Part shown: in pieces, positions 30,095 to 38,923 of the stretch | Numbering within the stretch: position 1 is the first letter of the stretch | How the letters are laid out: the number at the start of each line of letters is the position of its first letter | Source of the DNA: Bacteroidales bacterium | GTDB taxonomy: Bacteria; Bacteroidota; Bacteroidia; Bacteroidales; UBA4417 | Assembly: GCA_016707785.1 (NCBI GenBank) | Contig: JADJGZ010000055.1 | Coordinates: 1-46,847 of the forward strand | Direction: 5' to 3' | Length of the DNA: 46,847 nucleotides | Made by a program: the position numbers and the translations under genes | Notes under the pieces: model-generated | What the model saw: the letters and a program-made list of their open reading frames with translations, nothing else | What the model was told of the DNA's origin: nothing | Databases searched by the model: none

Positions 30095-30709
30095 ATGAAT
30101 CTGTTTATGAAATACCTGGCAACTGTCCTTCTATTTTTCATCATCATACAATCGTCTGTAGCACAAAGATTTACAGGTGGGATTACCGCCGGTTTAACTG
30201 CCACCCAGGTGGATGGAGATACCTATAAAGGATACAACAAAGCCGGGCTAACTGTAGGAGGCTGGGTGAATATCTCCTTGAGTGATCATTCAGCATTTCA
30301 TACCGGAATCAACTATATTCAAAAAGGGAGCCGTCACAATCCGGATTATGATAAAGGTGACCTTGATAAATTGATCATCCGGCTTGGTTATGTTGAGATG
30401 CCGTTGCTTTACCAGTATAAGCTGAAAAGTGGATTCTTCCTGGAAGCAGGTACATCAATAGGGGTCCTGCTGCACAGCTATGCAGAATTCAATCTTTTAG
30501 AACAGCCTAATAATCCTTTCAGATTGATGGATGTCTCATTCCAGGCAGGGATTGGCTATAAGCTGAATGATCGCTGGAAAGCCGGTATCAGAAGTGGAAA
30601 TTCAATGGCTTCCATAAGAAAGGAAAGGGTTGATGGTGATCGCAGGCGGCTTTTTGGTTATGGACAGTATAATAGTGTTTTAGCTATTGAACTGGCATAT
30701 TCTCTCTAA
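30095..30709 (+). CDS. Outer-membrane beta-barrel (PorT-like) protein
   Basis: This 204-residue protein has a signal peptide ending near SSVAQRFTGG. It shows the alternating pattern of a small eight-strand barrel, with GITAGLTATQVDGD at the start, HTGINYIQKGS and LGYVEMPLLYQYKLKSGFFLEAGTSIG in the middle, and a final strand ending in AIELAYSL. The pattern FxxAGxxxxQVdGD, then LEVPLLxxY, defines the PorT-type outer membrane family widespread in Bacteroidetes. Two starts (30095 and 30107) are possible; both give a working signal peptide. Specific function is unknown. Confidence 0.82.
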   Translation: MNLFMKYLATVLLFFIIIQSSVAQRFTGGITAGLTATQVDGDTYKGYNKAGLTVGGWVNISLSDHSAFHTGINYIQKGSRHNPDYDKGDLDKLIIRLGYVEMPLLYQYKLKSGFFLEAGTSIGVLLHSYAEFNLLEQPNNPFRLMDVSFQAGIGYKLNDRWKAGIRSGNSMASIRKERVDGDRRRLFGYGQYNSVLAIELAYSL

Positions 30710-30759
30710 CAATTCTGCGTTCTTCATGTTAATTAATTATAAGGCTAATCCCATAGAGA

Positions 30760-31344
30760 ATGTTGAAATCAGAAAAGCATAAAATTGTAATTGGTGTCAC
30801 CGGCGCCAGTGGAGCGATTTATGCAAAGGTTCTTTTTGACAGGATTGCCCGGCTTCAGGAACAGGTAGAGACTGTTGGAGTGCTGTTTAGTAAGAATGCC
30901 AGGGATGTTTGGACCTATGAATTGGAGAATAAGGATTTTGAGCATCTGCCTTTCAGGGTTTATGAACCGATGGATTTTCATGCTCCTTTTGCTTCAGGAT
31001 CAGCAGGTTTTGATGCAATGATAATATGTCCGTGCAGTGTTGGAACCCTGGGTCGTATTGCTTCCGGCATATCCAACGACCTGATGACCCGGGCGGCCGA
31101 TGTAATGCTGAAAGAAAGGCAAAAGCTCATCCTTGTGGTTCGCGAATCGCCCTACAACCTTATTCATATTAACAATATGAGAACTGTAACGGAAGCCGGA
31201 GGGATTATTTGTCCAGCCACACCCTCCTTTTATAGCAGGCCCAATACCTTCGAGGAACTTGCTGCAACCGTTGTCGACAGGGCTCTTGTCCTGGCCGGAC
31301 TCAGGATTGATTCCTTTCGTTGGGGACAGAATGATCGGATGTGA
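30760..31344 (+). CDS. ubiX: UbiX-family flavin prenyltransferase
   Basis: The 194-residue enzyme joins a dimethylallyl group to FMN to make prenylated FMN, the cofactor of UbiD-type decarboxylases. Recognisable pieces are the nucleotide-binding VIGVTGASGAIYAK, the ICPCSVGTLGRIASGISNDL segment, the conserved LILVVRESPYNLIHINNM and the final PATPSFYSRPNTFEEL. Length is normal for the family. A UbiD partner, used in menaquinone or aromatic acid metabolism, is not in the window. It stands 51 bases after the beta-barrel gene. Confidence 0.92.
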   Translation: MLKSEKHKIVIGVTGASGAIYAKVLFDRIARLQEQVETVGVLFSKNARDVWTYELENKDFEHLPFRVYEPMDFHAPFASGSAGFDAMIICPCSVGTLGRIASGISNDLMTRAADVMLKERQKLILVVRESPYNLIHINNMRTVTEAGGIICPATPSFYSRPNTFEELAATVVDRALVLAGLRIDSFRWGQNDRM

Positions 31345-31368
31345 TCTTCCGAAATTATAGCATGCCCA

Positions 31369-31926
31369 TTACATTGGCATCTTACTGCGATCAATTTTCT
31401 CCGGGGGAAGTAAATTCTTTTCTGTCAGCACCTGGTAAATCTGTCGAAAAACCAGGATTTGAGAAGGCAGTAAGTCAGTTAGTTCAATCATCAGGGGTTG
31501 TTGTCCTTCATCGTTTTTCCTGATTTTCAGACGATAAACATTAACTTTCTTGATTCTACGGCCCATCCTGTGGACTTCCAGTGTTTCTTCCATTTCGATC
31601 AGATCGATTTCACTAAAAGGGATGATTTCTTCATGTCTGCTCTCTGCTTGGATCAAAGGAAAAAAAACACCCGCTCCATGTGAATAAATCCTCAGGCCGG
31701 CAATATAATCAACCCCGAATTTCCTGACGAACCAACTGACCGAAAGGAATAAAAGCATGGGAAATATCAGAATTATGATTGTCCAGGTACCTAAAACACC
31801 TTTCAAACCTGCAAATAGAATAAATATGCCTAACAAAAGGGCAAAAATTGCAGAGATCCGGCCTAACCAAAGTTGTGCGTTCCTGCTTTTTGGAGAAGGT
31901 AAAATCTCAAGGATAAGTTCATTCAT
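31369..31926 (-). CDS. Membrane protein with two N-terminal helices and a PH-like domain, unknown
   Basis: From the ATG at 31926 the product has 185 residues; a TTG two codons upstream is less likely. Two hydrophobic helices lie at about residues 20-65 (ISAIFALLLGIFILFAGL and TIIILIFPMLLFLSVSW). The rest is beta-rich, with IPFSEIDLIEMEETLEVHRM and VNVYRLKIRKNDEG, which resembles the bacterial PH-like fold in membrane-anchored proteins. No catalytic motif is visible. It faces ubiX convergently with a 24-base gap. Confidence 0.6.
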   Translation of the reverse strand: MNELILEILPSPKSRNAQLWLGRISAIFALLLGIFILFAGLKGVLGTWTIIILIFPMLLFLSVSWFVRKFGVDYIAGLRIYSHGAGVFFPLIQAESRHEEIIPFSEIDLIEMEETLEVHRMGRRIKKVNVYRLKIRKNDEGQQPLMIELTDLLPSQILVFRQIYQVLTEKNLLPPEKIDRSKMPM

Positions 31927-31998
31927 AACCAAAAGATTGGGTTATTAAATCTAACCCATTAAAAATTAATAAGATAGTTCAACCTTATCGTCAAATTT

Positions 31999-33273
31999 CT
32001 ACCAGTCCACCTGCCGTCTTCTAATTGGCATGGTCATGCAACGGCAACCACCCCCTCCCCTGGAAAGCTCGGCTCCATCGATGGTTACAATATACTTATT
32101 ATAATTTCCGGGGTCAACTTTCCCATGGATCACATCATTGGCTTTCAGTACCTCATATCCATGCTGATTCAACTCTTCAATGGTATGTATATTTCGTCCA
32201 TAACCAACGATCTTTCCCGGTCCAACAGCGAAGAAATTAGCCCCGCTATGCCATTGTTCCCTTTCCTGGTTCACGATATCTTTCCTTCCACCGCAATACA
32301 ATAACTCCAGATCCATCCCCAATTCACGCAGGATAGATGGAATATTTTCCACTTCGCGAATGGATTTTACCTTTCCATTATGAATACTGATATGAATGGT
32401 AAGGTATCGTGATGGATGCATCACCAGGGGTTCATAGATCATGCACTGGTTTCGGTCAAGAAATGTAAAAACCATATCCAGGTGGATAAACGACTCAGGA
32501 TTATGTGGCAACTCCTGGACAATGATATGCCTGGTAACATTCTTTTTCCGATAATATTCAATAATGAAATCTATACCTTTCGAAGTAGTCCTCGGCCCAG
32601 TACCAATCAGTAAAATGTCTTCCCTGGCCACCAGGAAATCTCCGCCTTCGAAACTGAACTCCTTACAGAAATGCTTACTTTCTTCCGGATGAATGGTTTT
32701 AGCCTGGAAAAGCGGATGCATGGTAAATATTGAATCCATGATCAGTGACTCCCTTTCCCTGATACGACTTGCCATCCTGCTGATCAAAACCTTGTCAAGG
32801 ATCGCAACTGAAGCATCCCTTGTAAAAAAGAAGTTATGTAAAGGTTCCAGGGAATAACGGTCTTTCGATAGAAACCGGGTAAGATTGTCCTTCTTCATTT
32901 CAATACCTTCAATCAGAACAGTGGCCAGTTTCTCCGACTTGAACACCATCAGTTCCTCCTGAAGGAAAACTCCCTGTCGTTCCTGATCACAAATCCGCTT
33001 TATGATGGTTTCTTTATTCCTATCATTTTTCAGGATGTCGATGAGTAAATCTTTTACCTGCAATGTTTTGGTGACTTTCGAAAGGAATCCTTTGAACTGG
33101 TTATATTCCTTTAGTGCCACTGAAAGATTAAGGATATCACTGTACAATGCCTTCTGGGCACTGGCAGGAGTCATATTTTCAACTTCCGGACCCGGAGTAT
33201 GAAGAATGACAGCCTCCAGTTCGCCAATTTCTGAGCGGATATCAACGGTGTAATTAGAAGGTTTCGATGTCAT
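31999..33273 (-). CDS. arcA: Arginine deiminase
   Basis: The 424-residue enzyme would hydrolyse arginine to citrulline and ammonia. Guanidino-group-modifying enzyme signatures are present: EIGELEAVILHTPGPE at the N-terminus, LHNFFFTRDASV, FSFEGGDF with the catalytic Glu, and FIHLDMVFTFLD with the catalytic His and Asp. The C-terminal GGGGCRCMTMPIRR has the nucleophile at about Cys412. Length and the C-terminal cysteine motif fit arginine deiminase better than other amidinotransferases. The rest of the deiminase pathway (ornithine carbamoyltransferase, carbamate kinase) is not adjacent, so the role may be nitrogen supply, acid tolerance or arginine turnover. Confidence 0.88.
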   Translation of the reverse strand: MTSKPSNYTVDIRSEIGELEAVILHTPGPEVENMTPASAQKALYSDILNLSVALKEYNQFKGFLSKVTKTLQVKDLLIDILKNDRNKETIIKRICDQERQGVFLQEELMVFKSEKLATVLIEGIEMKKDNLTRFLSKDRYSLEPLHNFFFTRDASVAILDKVLISRMASRIRERESLIMDSIFTMHPLFQAKTIHPEESKHFCKEFSFEGGDFLVAREDILLIGTGPRTTSKGIDFIIEYYRKKNVTRHIIVQELPHNPESFIHLDMVFTFLDRNQCMIYEPLVMHPSRYLTIHISIHNGKVKSIREVENIPSILRELGMDLELLYCGGRKDIVNQEREQWHSGANFFAVGPGKIVGYGRNIHTIEELNQHGYEVLKANDVIHGKVDPGNYNKYIVTIDGAELSRGGGGCRCMTMPIRRRQVDW

Positions 33274-33420
33274 GGAAAAAACGAATTGAAAGATGTTATT
33301 TCATGGGATAAAAATCCCTGAAACTGGTTGATTCGATATGCATCCTCAGCCTAAACTGAATTGTGGTTATTAAAACAATAAATTATGAAGCAGGAGTGAA
33401 TTGCCGAATCATTGGATGAA

Positions 33421-34362
33421 TCACTCCTTTTCCGTTTCATTATCAAGGAACTCAATATTTCTTTTCAAGCCCTCAAATTTAGCTCTTTTCATTGGAGATA
33501 ATTTGAAGTATTTATTAAACCGCTCTTTATCAATGCTTTTCAAACCATTCCTACTTAATTCCCTTAGCTCTTCTTTCATTTCAAAGGCAGGTTCTGTATG
33601 CCCTGTTGCATATCGGTTCCAGGGACAAACCTGCTGGCAGATATCACATCCGAATACCCATTGATCATATAAACCCTTAAATGATGAGGGAATTTCTCCT
33701 TTATTCTCGATGGTGAGATAGGAAATGCATCTTCCTGCATCAATAATTTTTGGCGATGTGATAGCATTTGTCGGACAAGCATCTATACACCGGCTGCAGT
33801 CGCCACAATAATCACCCCCGAAAGCTTTATCGGTTTCAAGCTTAATATCAGTTATAATTTCAGCAATGAAGTAATACGACCCATTTCTTCTTGAAATCAG
33901 CATGCTGTTTTTCCCTATCCATCCAAGTCCTGCCCTTGTAGCCCATGCCCTTTCGAGTACAGGCGCCGAATCAACAAATGCCCGGCTGAATGATCCCGGG
34001 ACAAGCAGGTTCAATTCTTCAATAACCTGGTTAAGTTTTCTGCGTAAAACTGTATGATAATCTTCACCATAGGCATACCTTGAAATGAGGTATCCTTCCC
34101 CTGCTTCCAGGGATTGATCAGGGTAATAATTGAATAGAAAAACAATAACCGATTGAGATCCTTCAACAAGCAAGGTGGGATCCAGTCGCTTCTCCCTGTG
34201 GTTTTGCATATAACCCATACCCGATTGATATCCTTTCTGCAACCAGCTATCAAAAGGTTTTTCAGATTCTTCCAGGAAAGAGGCTGCGGCTATTCCACAG
34301 TCGAAAAAGCCAAGCTCCATGGCTAGTTCTTTTATCCTTTTAGTAAGCTGGCTGCCCTCCAT
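33421..34362 (-). CDS. queG: Epoxyqueuosine reductase
   Basis: This 313-residue iron-sulfur and cobalamin enzyme reduces epoxyqueuosine to queuosine in tRNA, the last step of queuosine synthesis. Two ferredoxin-type clusters are encoded by CGDCSRCIDACPTNAI and CDICQQVCPWN. The N-terminal part contains SRYAYGEDYHTVLRRKL and FVDSAPVLERAWATRAGLGWIGKNS, both highly conserved in QueG. Length matches the short form without HEAT repeats. It shares strand with ruvB upstream, separated by about 300 bases of tandem arrays, so co-transcription is uncertain. Confidence 0.95.
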   Translation of the reverse strand: MEGSQLTKRIKELAMELGFFDCGIAAASFLEESEKPFDSWLQKGYQSGMGYMQNHREKRLDPTLLVEGSQSVIVFLFNYYPDQSLEAGEGYLISRYAYGEDYHTVLRRKLNQVIEELNLLVPGSFSRAFVDSAPVLERAWATRAGLGWIGKNSMLISRRNGSYYFIAEIITDIKLETDKAFGGDYCGDCSRCIDACPTNAITSPKIIDAGRCISYLTIENKGEIPSSFKGLYDQWVFGCDICQQVCPWNRYATGHTEPAFEMKEELRELSRNGLKSIDKERFNKYFKLSPMKRAKFEGLKRNIEFLDNETEKE

Positions 34363-34438
34363 GATACAATTTGTTTGGTCTTCAAATGTTCCTTCACAGG
34401 CAAAGATACCCCTTAGTTTTGGAGAATGGAAGTTTGTC

Positions 34439-34510
34439 TATTGCTATTGCGGATTGCGGATTGCGGATTGCGGATTGGCGATTGCGGATTGCGGATTGGC
34501 GATTGCGGAT
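34439..34510 (+). repeat. Heptamer array GATTGCG/GATTGGC upstream of queG
   Basis: About ten seven-base units (GATTGCG, with GATTGGC at two places) end at GATAAG. The array lies about 75 bases before the queG start in the ruvB-queG gap. Its unit differs from the GTGC-type array in the same gap. Confidence 0.9.
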
Positions 34511-34557
34511 AAGTTAATACCGGATTCAGTCACTCACAGCCAAATGCTCCCCTTCTG

Positions 34558-34655
34558 GACACCCCGGCACGTCGGCACTTTGGCACTCTGGCACCCCGGC
34601 ACATTGGCACATCAGCACCCGGCACTCAGCACTCAGCACTCGGCACTCAGCACTC
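34558..34655 (-). repeat. GGCAC array switching from 8-base to 7-base period after ruvB
   Basis: On the + strand GGCAC occurs at exact 8-base steps at 34566, 34574, 34582, 34590, 34598 and 34606, each followed by a different triplet. From AGCAC at 34614 the step becomes exactly 7 (34621, 34628, 34635, 34642, 34649) with units GGCACTC or AGCACTC. On the minus strand it reads GAGTGCTGAGTGC directly after the ruvB stop, in sense with ruvB. Confidence 0.92.
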
Positions 34656-34658
34656 AAA

Positions 34659-35687
34659 TTAAAACAACGACCCATTTACAGCTGCACGGGATTTCCCAAG
34701 GTGCTTGTATGCCATATCAGTAGCCTCCCTACCTCTTGGTGTGCGCATCAGGTAACCCTCCTGGATAAGGAAAGGCTCATAGACTTCCTCGATTGTCCCG
34801 GCATCTTCACCAACAGCTGTAGAAATGGTTGTCAGACCGACAGGCCCTCCTTTGAATTTTTCGATAATAGTAGAGAGGATACGGATATCCATTTCATCGA
34901 GACCATTCTTATCAACCTGGAGTGCTGATAAGGCATATTGAGAGATTTCAAGGTCGATTGTGCCATTTCCCTTGATCTGCGCAAAATCGCGCACCCGGCG
35001 AAGTAAAAGGTTTGCAATACGTGGTGTTCCCCTGCTTCTGCGGGCTATTTCAAAAGCCGCATCATCCTGAATCGGAACCCTCAGGATTCCGGCAGAACGA
35101 ATTACAATCTTTTTAAGCGTTTCAGCATCATAATACTGCAGCCTGGAGTTGATACCAAAGCGGGAGCGCAGGGGAGCTGTAAGGAGCCCTGAACGAGTGG
35201 TAGCACCAACCAGGGTAAAGGGATTCAGAATGATCTGGACACTTCTTGCATTAGGGCCGGTTTCAATCATAATGTCAATCTTGAAATCTTCCATGGCAGA
35301 GTACAGATATTCCTCTACGACAGGGCTTAACCGATGGATCTCATCGATAAATAGCACATCATTTTTTTCAAGATTTGTAAGTAATCCGGCAAGATCACCA
35401 GGTTTATCAAGCACCGGTCCGGAAGTTACCTTAACATTCACTCCCAATTCATTGGCAATAATATAGGACAGTGTGGTTTTCCCAAGTCCCGGCGGTCCAT
35501 GCAAAAGAACATGATCAAGAGGTTCATCCCGTTGACGGGCAGCAGCCACAAATACCCTAAGGTTGCTCAAAACATTAGGTTGACCGGCAAAACTTCCGAA
35601 ATCCAATGGACGAAGGGCTTTTTCAATTTCCTTTTCCGCGGGAGTTAATCTTTCGCCTGAAGCATCCAGATGTTGATTCAGTGGCAT
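34659..35687 (-). CDS. ruvB: Holliday junction branch migration helicase RuvB
   Basis: The 342-residue AAA+ motor drives branch migration of Holliday junctions with RuvA. It shows the N-terminal LRPLDFGSFAGQ, Walker A GPPGLGKTT, Walker B VLFIDEIHRLSP, sensor 1 region LVGATTRSGLLTAPLRSRFG, and the winged-helix tail EPFLIQEGYLMRTPRGREAT. Length is standard. The tandem GTGC-type array begins three bases after its stop codon. Confidence 0.97.
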   Translation of the reverse strand: MPLNQHLDASGERLTPAEKEIEKALRPLDFGSFAGQPNVLSNLRVFVAAARQRDEPLDHVLLHGPPGLGKTTLSYIIANELGVNVKVTSGPVLDKPGDLAGLLTNLEKNDVLFIDEIHRLSPVVEEYLYSAMEDFKIDIMIETGPNARSVQIILNPFTLVGATTRSGLLTAPLRSRFGINSRLQYYDAETLKKIVIRSAGILRVPIQDDAAFEIARRSRGTPRIANLLLRRVRDFAQIKGNGTIDLEISQYALSALQVDKNGLDEMDIRILSTIIEKFKGGPVGLTTISTAVGEDAGTIEEVYEPFLIQEGYLMRTPRGREATDMAYKHLGKSRAAVNGSLF

Positions 35688-35820
35688 GAGCTTATCATTT
35701 TGAACATCTTACAAAAGTAACAATAATGCGTATATAAGAAGTATTGCAAATGGATGGTAATATCCCCCTTCAGGTTCAAGAAATTTTCTAATTTAGCATC
35801 ACATTTTAATCCTAACTGCC

Positions 35821-36663
35821 ATGAAAGATATCCTGGTAGCCATTGATTTCTCGAAAGGATCAGTGCATGCTCTTGAATATGCCATTGAATTGGCCAATGT
35901 TGCCCAAAGTAACATCACCCTGGTATGGATTGATGTTCAAGCGGCAAATGAAACACAAGGCAGTCCGGAATCCGGAGAATTTCGTGATGAATCAAAAAAG
36001 AACCTGGAGGAGTTAGTCCATACCTATAAAGGAAAACTCACAGGAGGTAAACTGAATTGCAAAATCCGAAAAGGCAAGGTATACCAGGAATTGGCAGCAC
36101 AAGCAAAGCAAAATAATAGCAGTCTGTTGATTCTTGGCGCCCATGGTGTTAGCGGTTTTGAAGAATACTGGATCGGAAGCAATGCATCTCGTGTTGTAGC
36201 CTATTCCCCTTGCCCTGTTATTACCATTAAATTCAATTTCGATAATTCCAGGGGGATCCGGAAAATTCTGGTCCCTATCGACCACACCCCACAAACCATA
36301 CAGAAAGCAATTTTTGCTTGCCAGCTGGCAAAGGTTTTTGGCTCCGATATTAACATACTGGCTATCCATACCAGCCGGTTAAAGACGATGCAAAGAGTTG
36401 TTGAGAATAATGTCGTAAAAATTGAAAAGTATCTGAATTCGAATAAAATCAATTTCATACTTGATACTGTCCTTTCTGATAATCTTACCTCTACGATCAT
36501 TGAACATGCAAAGAACCTCGATGTAGATATTGTGGCTATCATGTCAGACTGGCAAAATGAAGCATCCGTAACCATCCTTGGACAATTTGCACAGCAACTT
36601 GTTAATTATTCTCCTGTTCCTGTTCTAAGCATACCACAGAAAGAACATTTTATCCTTCAGTAA
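35821..36663 (+). CDS. Universal stress protein, two UspA domains
   Basis: This 280-residue protein carries two Usp domains. The first begins DILVAIDFSKGSVHALEYAI and has the nucleotide-loop motif GAHGVSGFEEYWIGSNASRVV. The second begins KILVPIDHTPQTIQKAIFAC and ends SPVPVLSIP. The first-domain loop fits ATP-binding types; the second domain is more degenerate. It is a close paralogue of the gene at 37277. The SPOR-domain gene starts 11 bases after the stop, so the two form an operon. Confidence 0.88.
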   Translation: MKDILVAIDFSKGSVHALEYAIELANVAQSNITLVWIDVQAANETQGSPESGEFRDESKKNLEELVHTYKGKLTGGKLNCKIRKGKVYQELAAQAKQNNSSLLILGAHGVSGFEEYWIGSNASRVVAYSPCPVITIKFNFDNSRGIRKILVPIDHTPQTIQKAIFACQLAKVFGSDINILAIHTSRLKTMQRVVENNVVKIEKYLNSNKINFILDTVLSDNLTSTIIEHAKNLDVDIVAIMSDWQNEASVTILGQFAQQLVNYSPVPVLSIPQKEHFILQ

Positions 36664-36674
36664 TTTATACTGTC

Positions 36675-37097
36675 ATGCTCCGCTTACTTTCAACCGTTTT
36701 TTGCATCTGTCTTTTCTTTTTGAACAGTTTATCTGCTCAGGAAGAATCCAAGTCTGATGGAAAGGTTGAATATGTTCAGGATGCCCGAATTAATGAGTTG
36801 AGTGATTATTATAAAAAAGTAAATGAGAAAGATCAATCAGTGGACGGATACAGGGTTCAGATCTTCTTTGATTCCGGTAGCAACAGCAAGAAAAGAGCAT
36901 CTGATGCCATGGATGAGTTCATTTCAAAATACCCCAATTCAAGGGTTTTCTTATCGTTTAAATCCCCCTATTATCGGGTCAGAGTTGGTAATTTCAGGAC
37001 CCTTGCAGAAGCTGTAGGATACCAGAAAAAAATTCTTACAGATTACCCCAACGCTTTTCCTGTAAAAGAAAAAATCAGTTTTAAAGAGCTGGAATAA
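36675..37097 (+). CDS. Exported SPOR-domain protein
   Basis: The 140-residue protein has a signal peptide (MLRLLSTVFCICLFFLNSLSAQ) and a C-terminal SPOR domain starting at GYRVQIFFDSGSNSKKRASD and ending AVGYQKKILTDYPNAF. SPOR domains bind denuded peptidoglycan, often at division sites. No transmembrane anchor is present after signal cleavage, so it is a periplasmic or outer-membrane-associated protein. Its link with a cytoplasmic stress protein in one operon is unexplained. Confidence 0.85.
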   Translation: MLRLLSTVFCICLFFLNSLSAQEESKSDGKVEYVQDARINELSDYYKKVNEKDQSVDGYRVQIFFDSGSNSKKRASDAMDEFISKYPNSRVFLSFKSPYYRVRVGNFRTLAEAVGYQKKILTDYPNAFPVKEKISFKELE

Positions 37098-37276
37098 AAC
37101 TTCTTGACTTAAATTATTTCTTATAATACACAATTATTCAAGTGCAAATGTGTTATATTCCTAGTAAAATAATTTAAAAGGCAATTAGATTATTCTTGCA
37201 TTTGAAAGGGTTTTTCATTACCTTAGCCAATAAATATCTCCATTTGACGTACGTTCCGGATAACTAACCAATCACT

Positions 37277-38128
37277 ATGAGCAACATAATAGCCGCTATC
37301 GACTTTTCCGATTGTTCGATCAATGCTCTCGAACATGCAATTTCTATTGCCAACAAAGGAATCCTTGACGTACATATGATTTGGGTGAATAATCCGAGCG
37401 TTACCAAAACAACTATTTACTCTGATAAAGCTTCTGATCTGATTGAAGAGATCAAAAAGCAATTTGGCCAGCTTATTGAAAAATATAAGGATCGTTTACC
37501 TGAAACCCAGCTTGATTATGTAATTCGCGAAGGCAAGGTCTATCGTGAAATACTGGATGAAGCCCGCGAAATGGAAAGCCTTTGTATCGTTATGGGCACC
37601 CATGGATCATCGGGGTTTGAGCAATTCTGGATTGGAAGCAATGCCAACAGGCTTATCTCTGTAGCTCATTGCCCGGTAATTTCCTTAAGAGCCGGCATCA
37701 ATGTCAAACATCAGTTGGAAAGAATTGTGCTCCCTATCGACAGCACCATCGACACCAGGCAGAAAGTCCCCTTTACTGCTTACCTGGCTCAACTTTTCGA
37801 TGCAGAGATTTATGTGGTTTCCGTTTATGCTTCCAAATATAAAGCCATTCAAAGAAGAGTAGATGAATATACCGACCAGGTAGTGAAATACCTTGAAGAA
37901 GAAGGTATTCCTTTCCATCGCGACACTCTTCTGGTTGACAATCTTACTACTTCTACAATTGAATATGCCAAGAAAGTACGAGCCAACCTTATCAGTATCA
38001 TGACCGAACAGGAAACCAGTCCCTTCAACCTCCTGGTTGGCCCCTATGCTCAGCAGATGGTAAACAATTCACCTTTCCCTGTTTTGAGTATTAATCCTCA
38101 CGAAACGCTTATTATGGCTTCCAGGTAA
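37277..38128 (+). CDS. Universal stress protein, two UspA domains (paralogue)
   Basis: At 283 residues it has the same two-domain layout as the protein at 35821, with NIIAAIDFSDCSINALEHAI and GTHGSSGFEQFWIGSNANRL in the first domain. The second domain starts RIVLPIDSTIDTRQKVPFTA and ends NSPFPVLSINPHE. The shared FE-(Y/F)WIGSNA motif shows that the pair arose by duplication around the SPOR gene. The stop codon TAA (38126-38128) is followed immediately by the first base of a heptamer array that bounds a small cassette. Confidence 0.88.
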   Translation: MSNIIAAIDFSDCSINALEHAISIANKGILDVHMIWVNNPSVTKTTIYSDKASDLIEEIKKQFGQLIEKYKDRLPETQLDYVIREGKVYREILDEAREMESLCIVMGTHGSSGFEQFWIGSNANRLISVAHCPVISLRAGINVKHQLERIVLPIDSTIDTRQKVPFTAYLAQLFDAEIYVVSVYASKYKAIQRRVDEYTDQVVKYLEEEGIPFHRDTLLVDNLTTSTIEYAKKVRANLISIMTEQETSPFNLLVGPYAQQMVNNSPFPVLSINPHETLIMASR

Positions 38129-38262
38129 TAATGTCGGATGTCGGATGTCGGATGTGGATGTCGGATGTGGAATGTCGGATGTGGAATGTGGGATGTGGAA
38201 TGTTTGATGTGGAATGTGGGATGTAGAATGGCGGATGTGGGATGTTGAATGTGGGATGTTGA
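38129..38262 (+). repeat. Left heptamer array (GATGTCG/GATGTGG/AATGTGG) of four-helix-bundle cassette
   Basis: About 19 seven-base units of the form RATGTNG begin immediately after the stop codon of the stress-protein gene, with one six-base slip near 38151. A TTTGATG unit near 38203 matches the second half-unit of the right array. The first 13 bases, TAATGTCGGATGT, recur inverted at 39076-39088. Confidence 0.92.
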
Positions 38263-38460
38263 TATGGAAATTATTTTGATACTAAAAATGTTATCCTAAA
38301 CTAAACTTAGGATCACAATGATGGAAAAGGATTTTTAGGATTTAACTATCAAGTGTCTCGCAGCAGAATTCTTAAGTTACTTTAGAAAAATTGAATATTT
38401 CTCTGCCTTACAAGCAGTTATAAAATTTATTTATAAATATTTTATCTCTATCACTTTATT

Positions 38461-38820
38461 ATGAACCGACAGGATGTTCAAAAAAGGGCCTTCAAGATGG
38501 CTATTGAAGTCATTAAATTGACTAAACTCTTTCCTAAAAGTCCGGAAAGCAATGTCATTAGTTATCAGATAATCAAATCATCTACCTCAACGGCTGCTAA
38601 TTACAGAGCCTCAGGAAGAGCAAAATCCGCCAAAGATTTCATCTTTAAGCTAGAAATTGTTGAGGAAGAGTGCGATGAAACTATTTTTTGGCTTGAATTC
38701 TCCATTGAGGCTAATCTCATTTCCGTAGACCGTGTAGAACCAATAAAAAAAGAAACTTCCGAGATTCTGGCTATGATAATTTCTTCAATTAAAACAGCAA
38801 AACAGAAACTCGGAAGTTAA
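38461..38820 (+). CDS. Four-helix-bundle protein (S23/23S rRNA IVP-like, Avd-related fold)
   Basis: The 119-residue, all-helical protein matches the family found in 23S rRNA intervening sequences and related to Avd of diversity-generating retroelements. Visible features are FKMAIEVIKLTKLFPKSPES, YQIIKSSTSTAANYRASGRA, DFIFKLEIVEEECDETIFWLEFSIEANL and a final basic helix. IVP and Avd proteins form barrel-shaped pentamers that can bind nucleic acid. Here the gene is not in an rRNA operon and no reverse transcriptase or variable repeat is near. Instead it stands alone between inverted heptamer arrays, which suggests a role tied to these repeats. Confidence 0.88.
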   Translation: MNRQDVQKRAFKMAIEVIKLTKLFPKSPESNVISYQIIKSSTSTAANYRASGRAKSAKDFIFKLEIVEEECDETIFWLEFSIEANLISVDRVEPIKKETSEILAMIISSIKTAKQKLGS

Positions 38821-38923
38821 TCTATCCCTTGATCAATAATTCCTATCTTAAGATCAAAGAAACTATAATTATTGTTTCAAAAGTCAAATTGTTTAAGAAC
38901 CATAAATGATTAGAACCTCTTCA

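Noticed and set aside
38461..38820. Diversity-generating retroelement accessory gene (Avd)
   Set aside because: There is no reverse transcriptase, template repeat or variable repeat in the window; only the fold family is shared.
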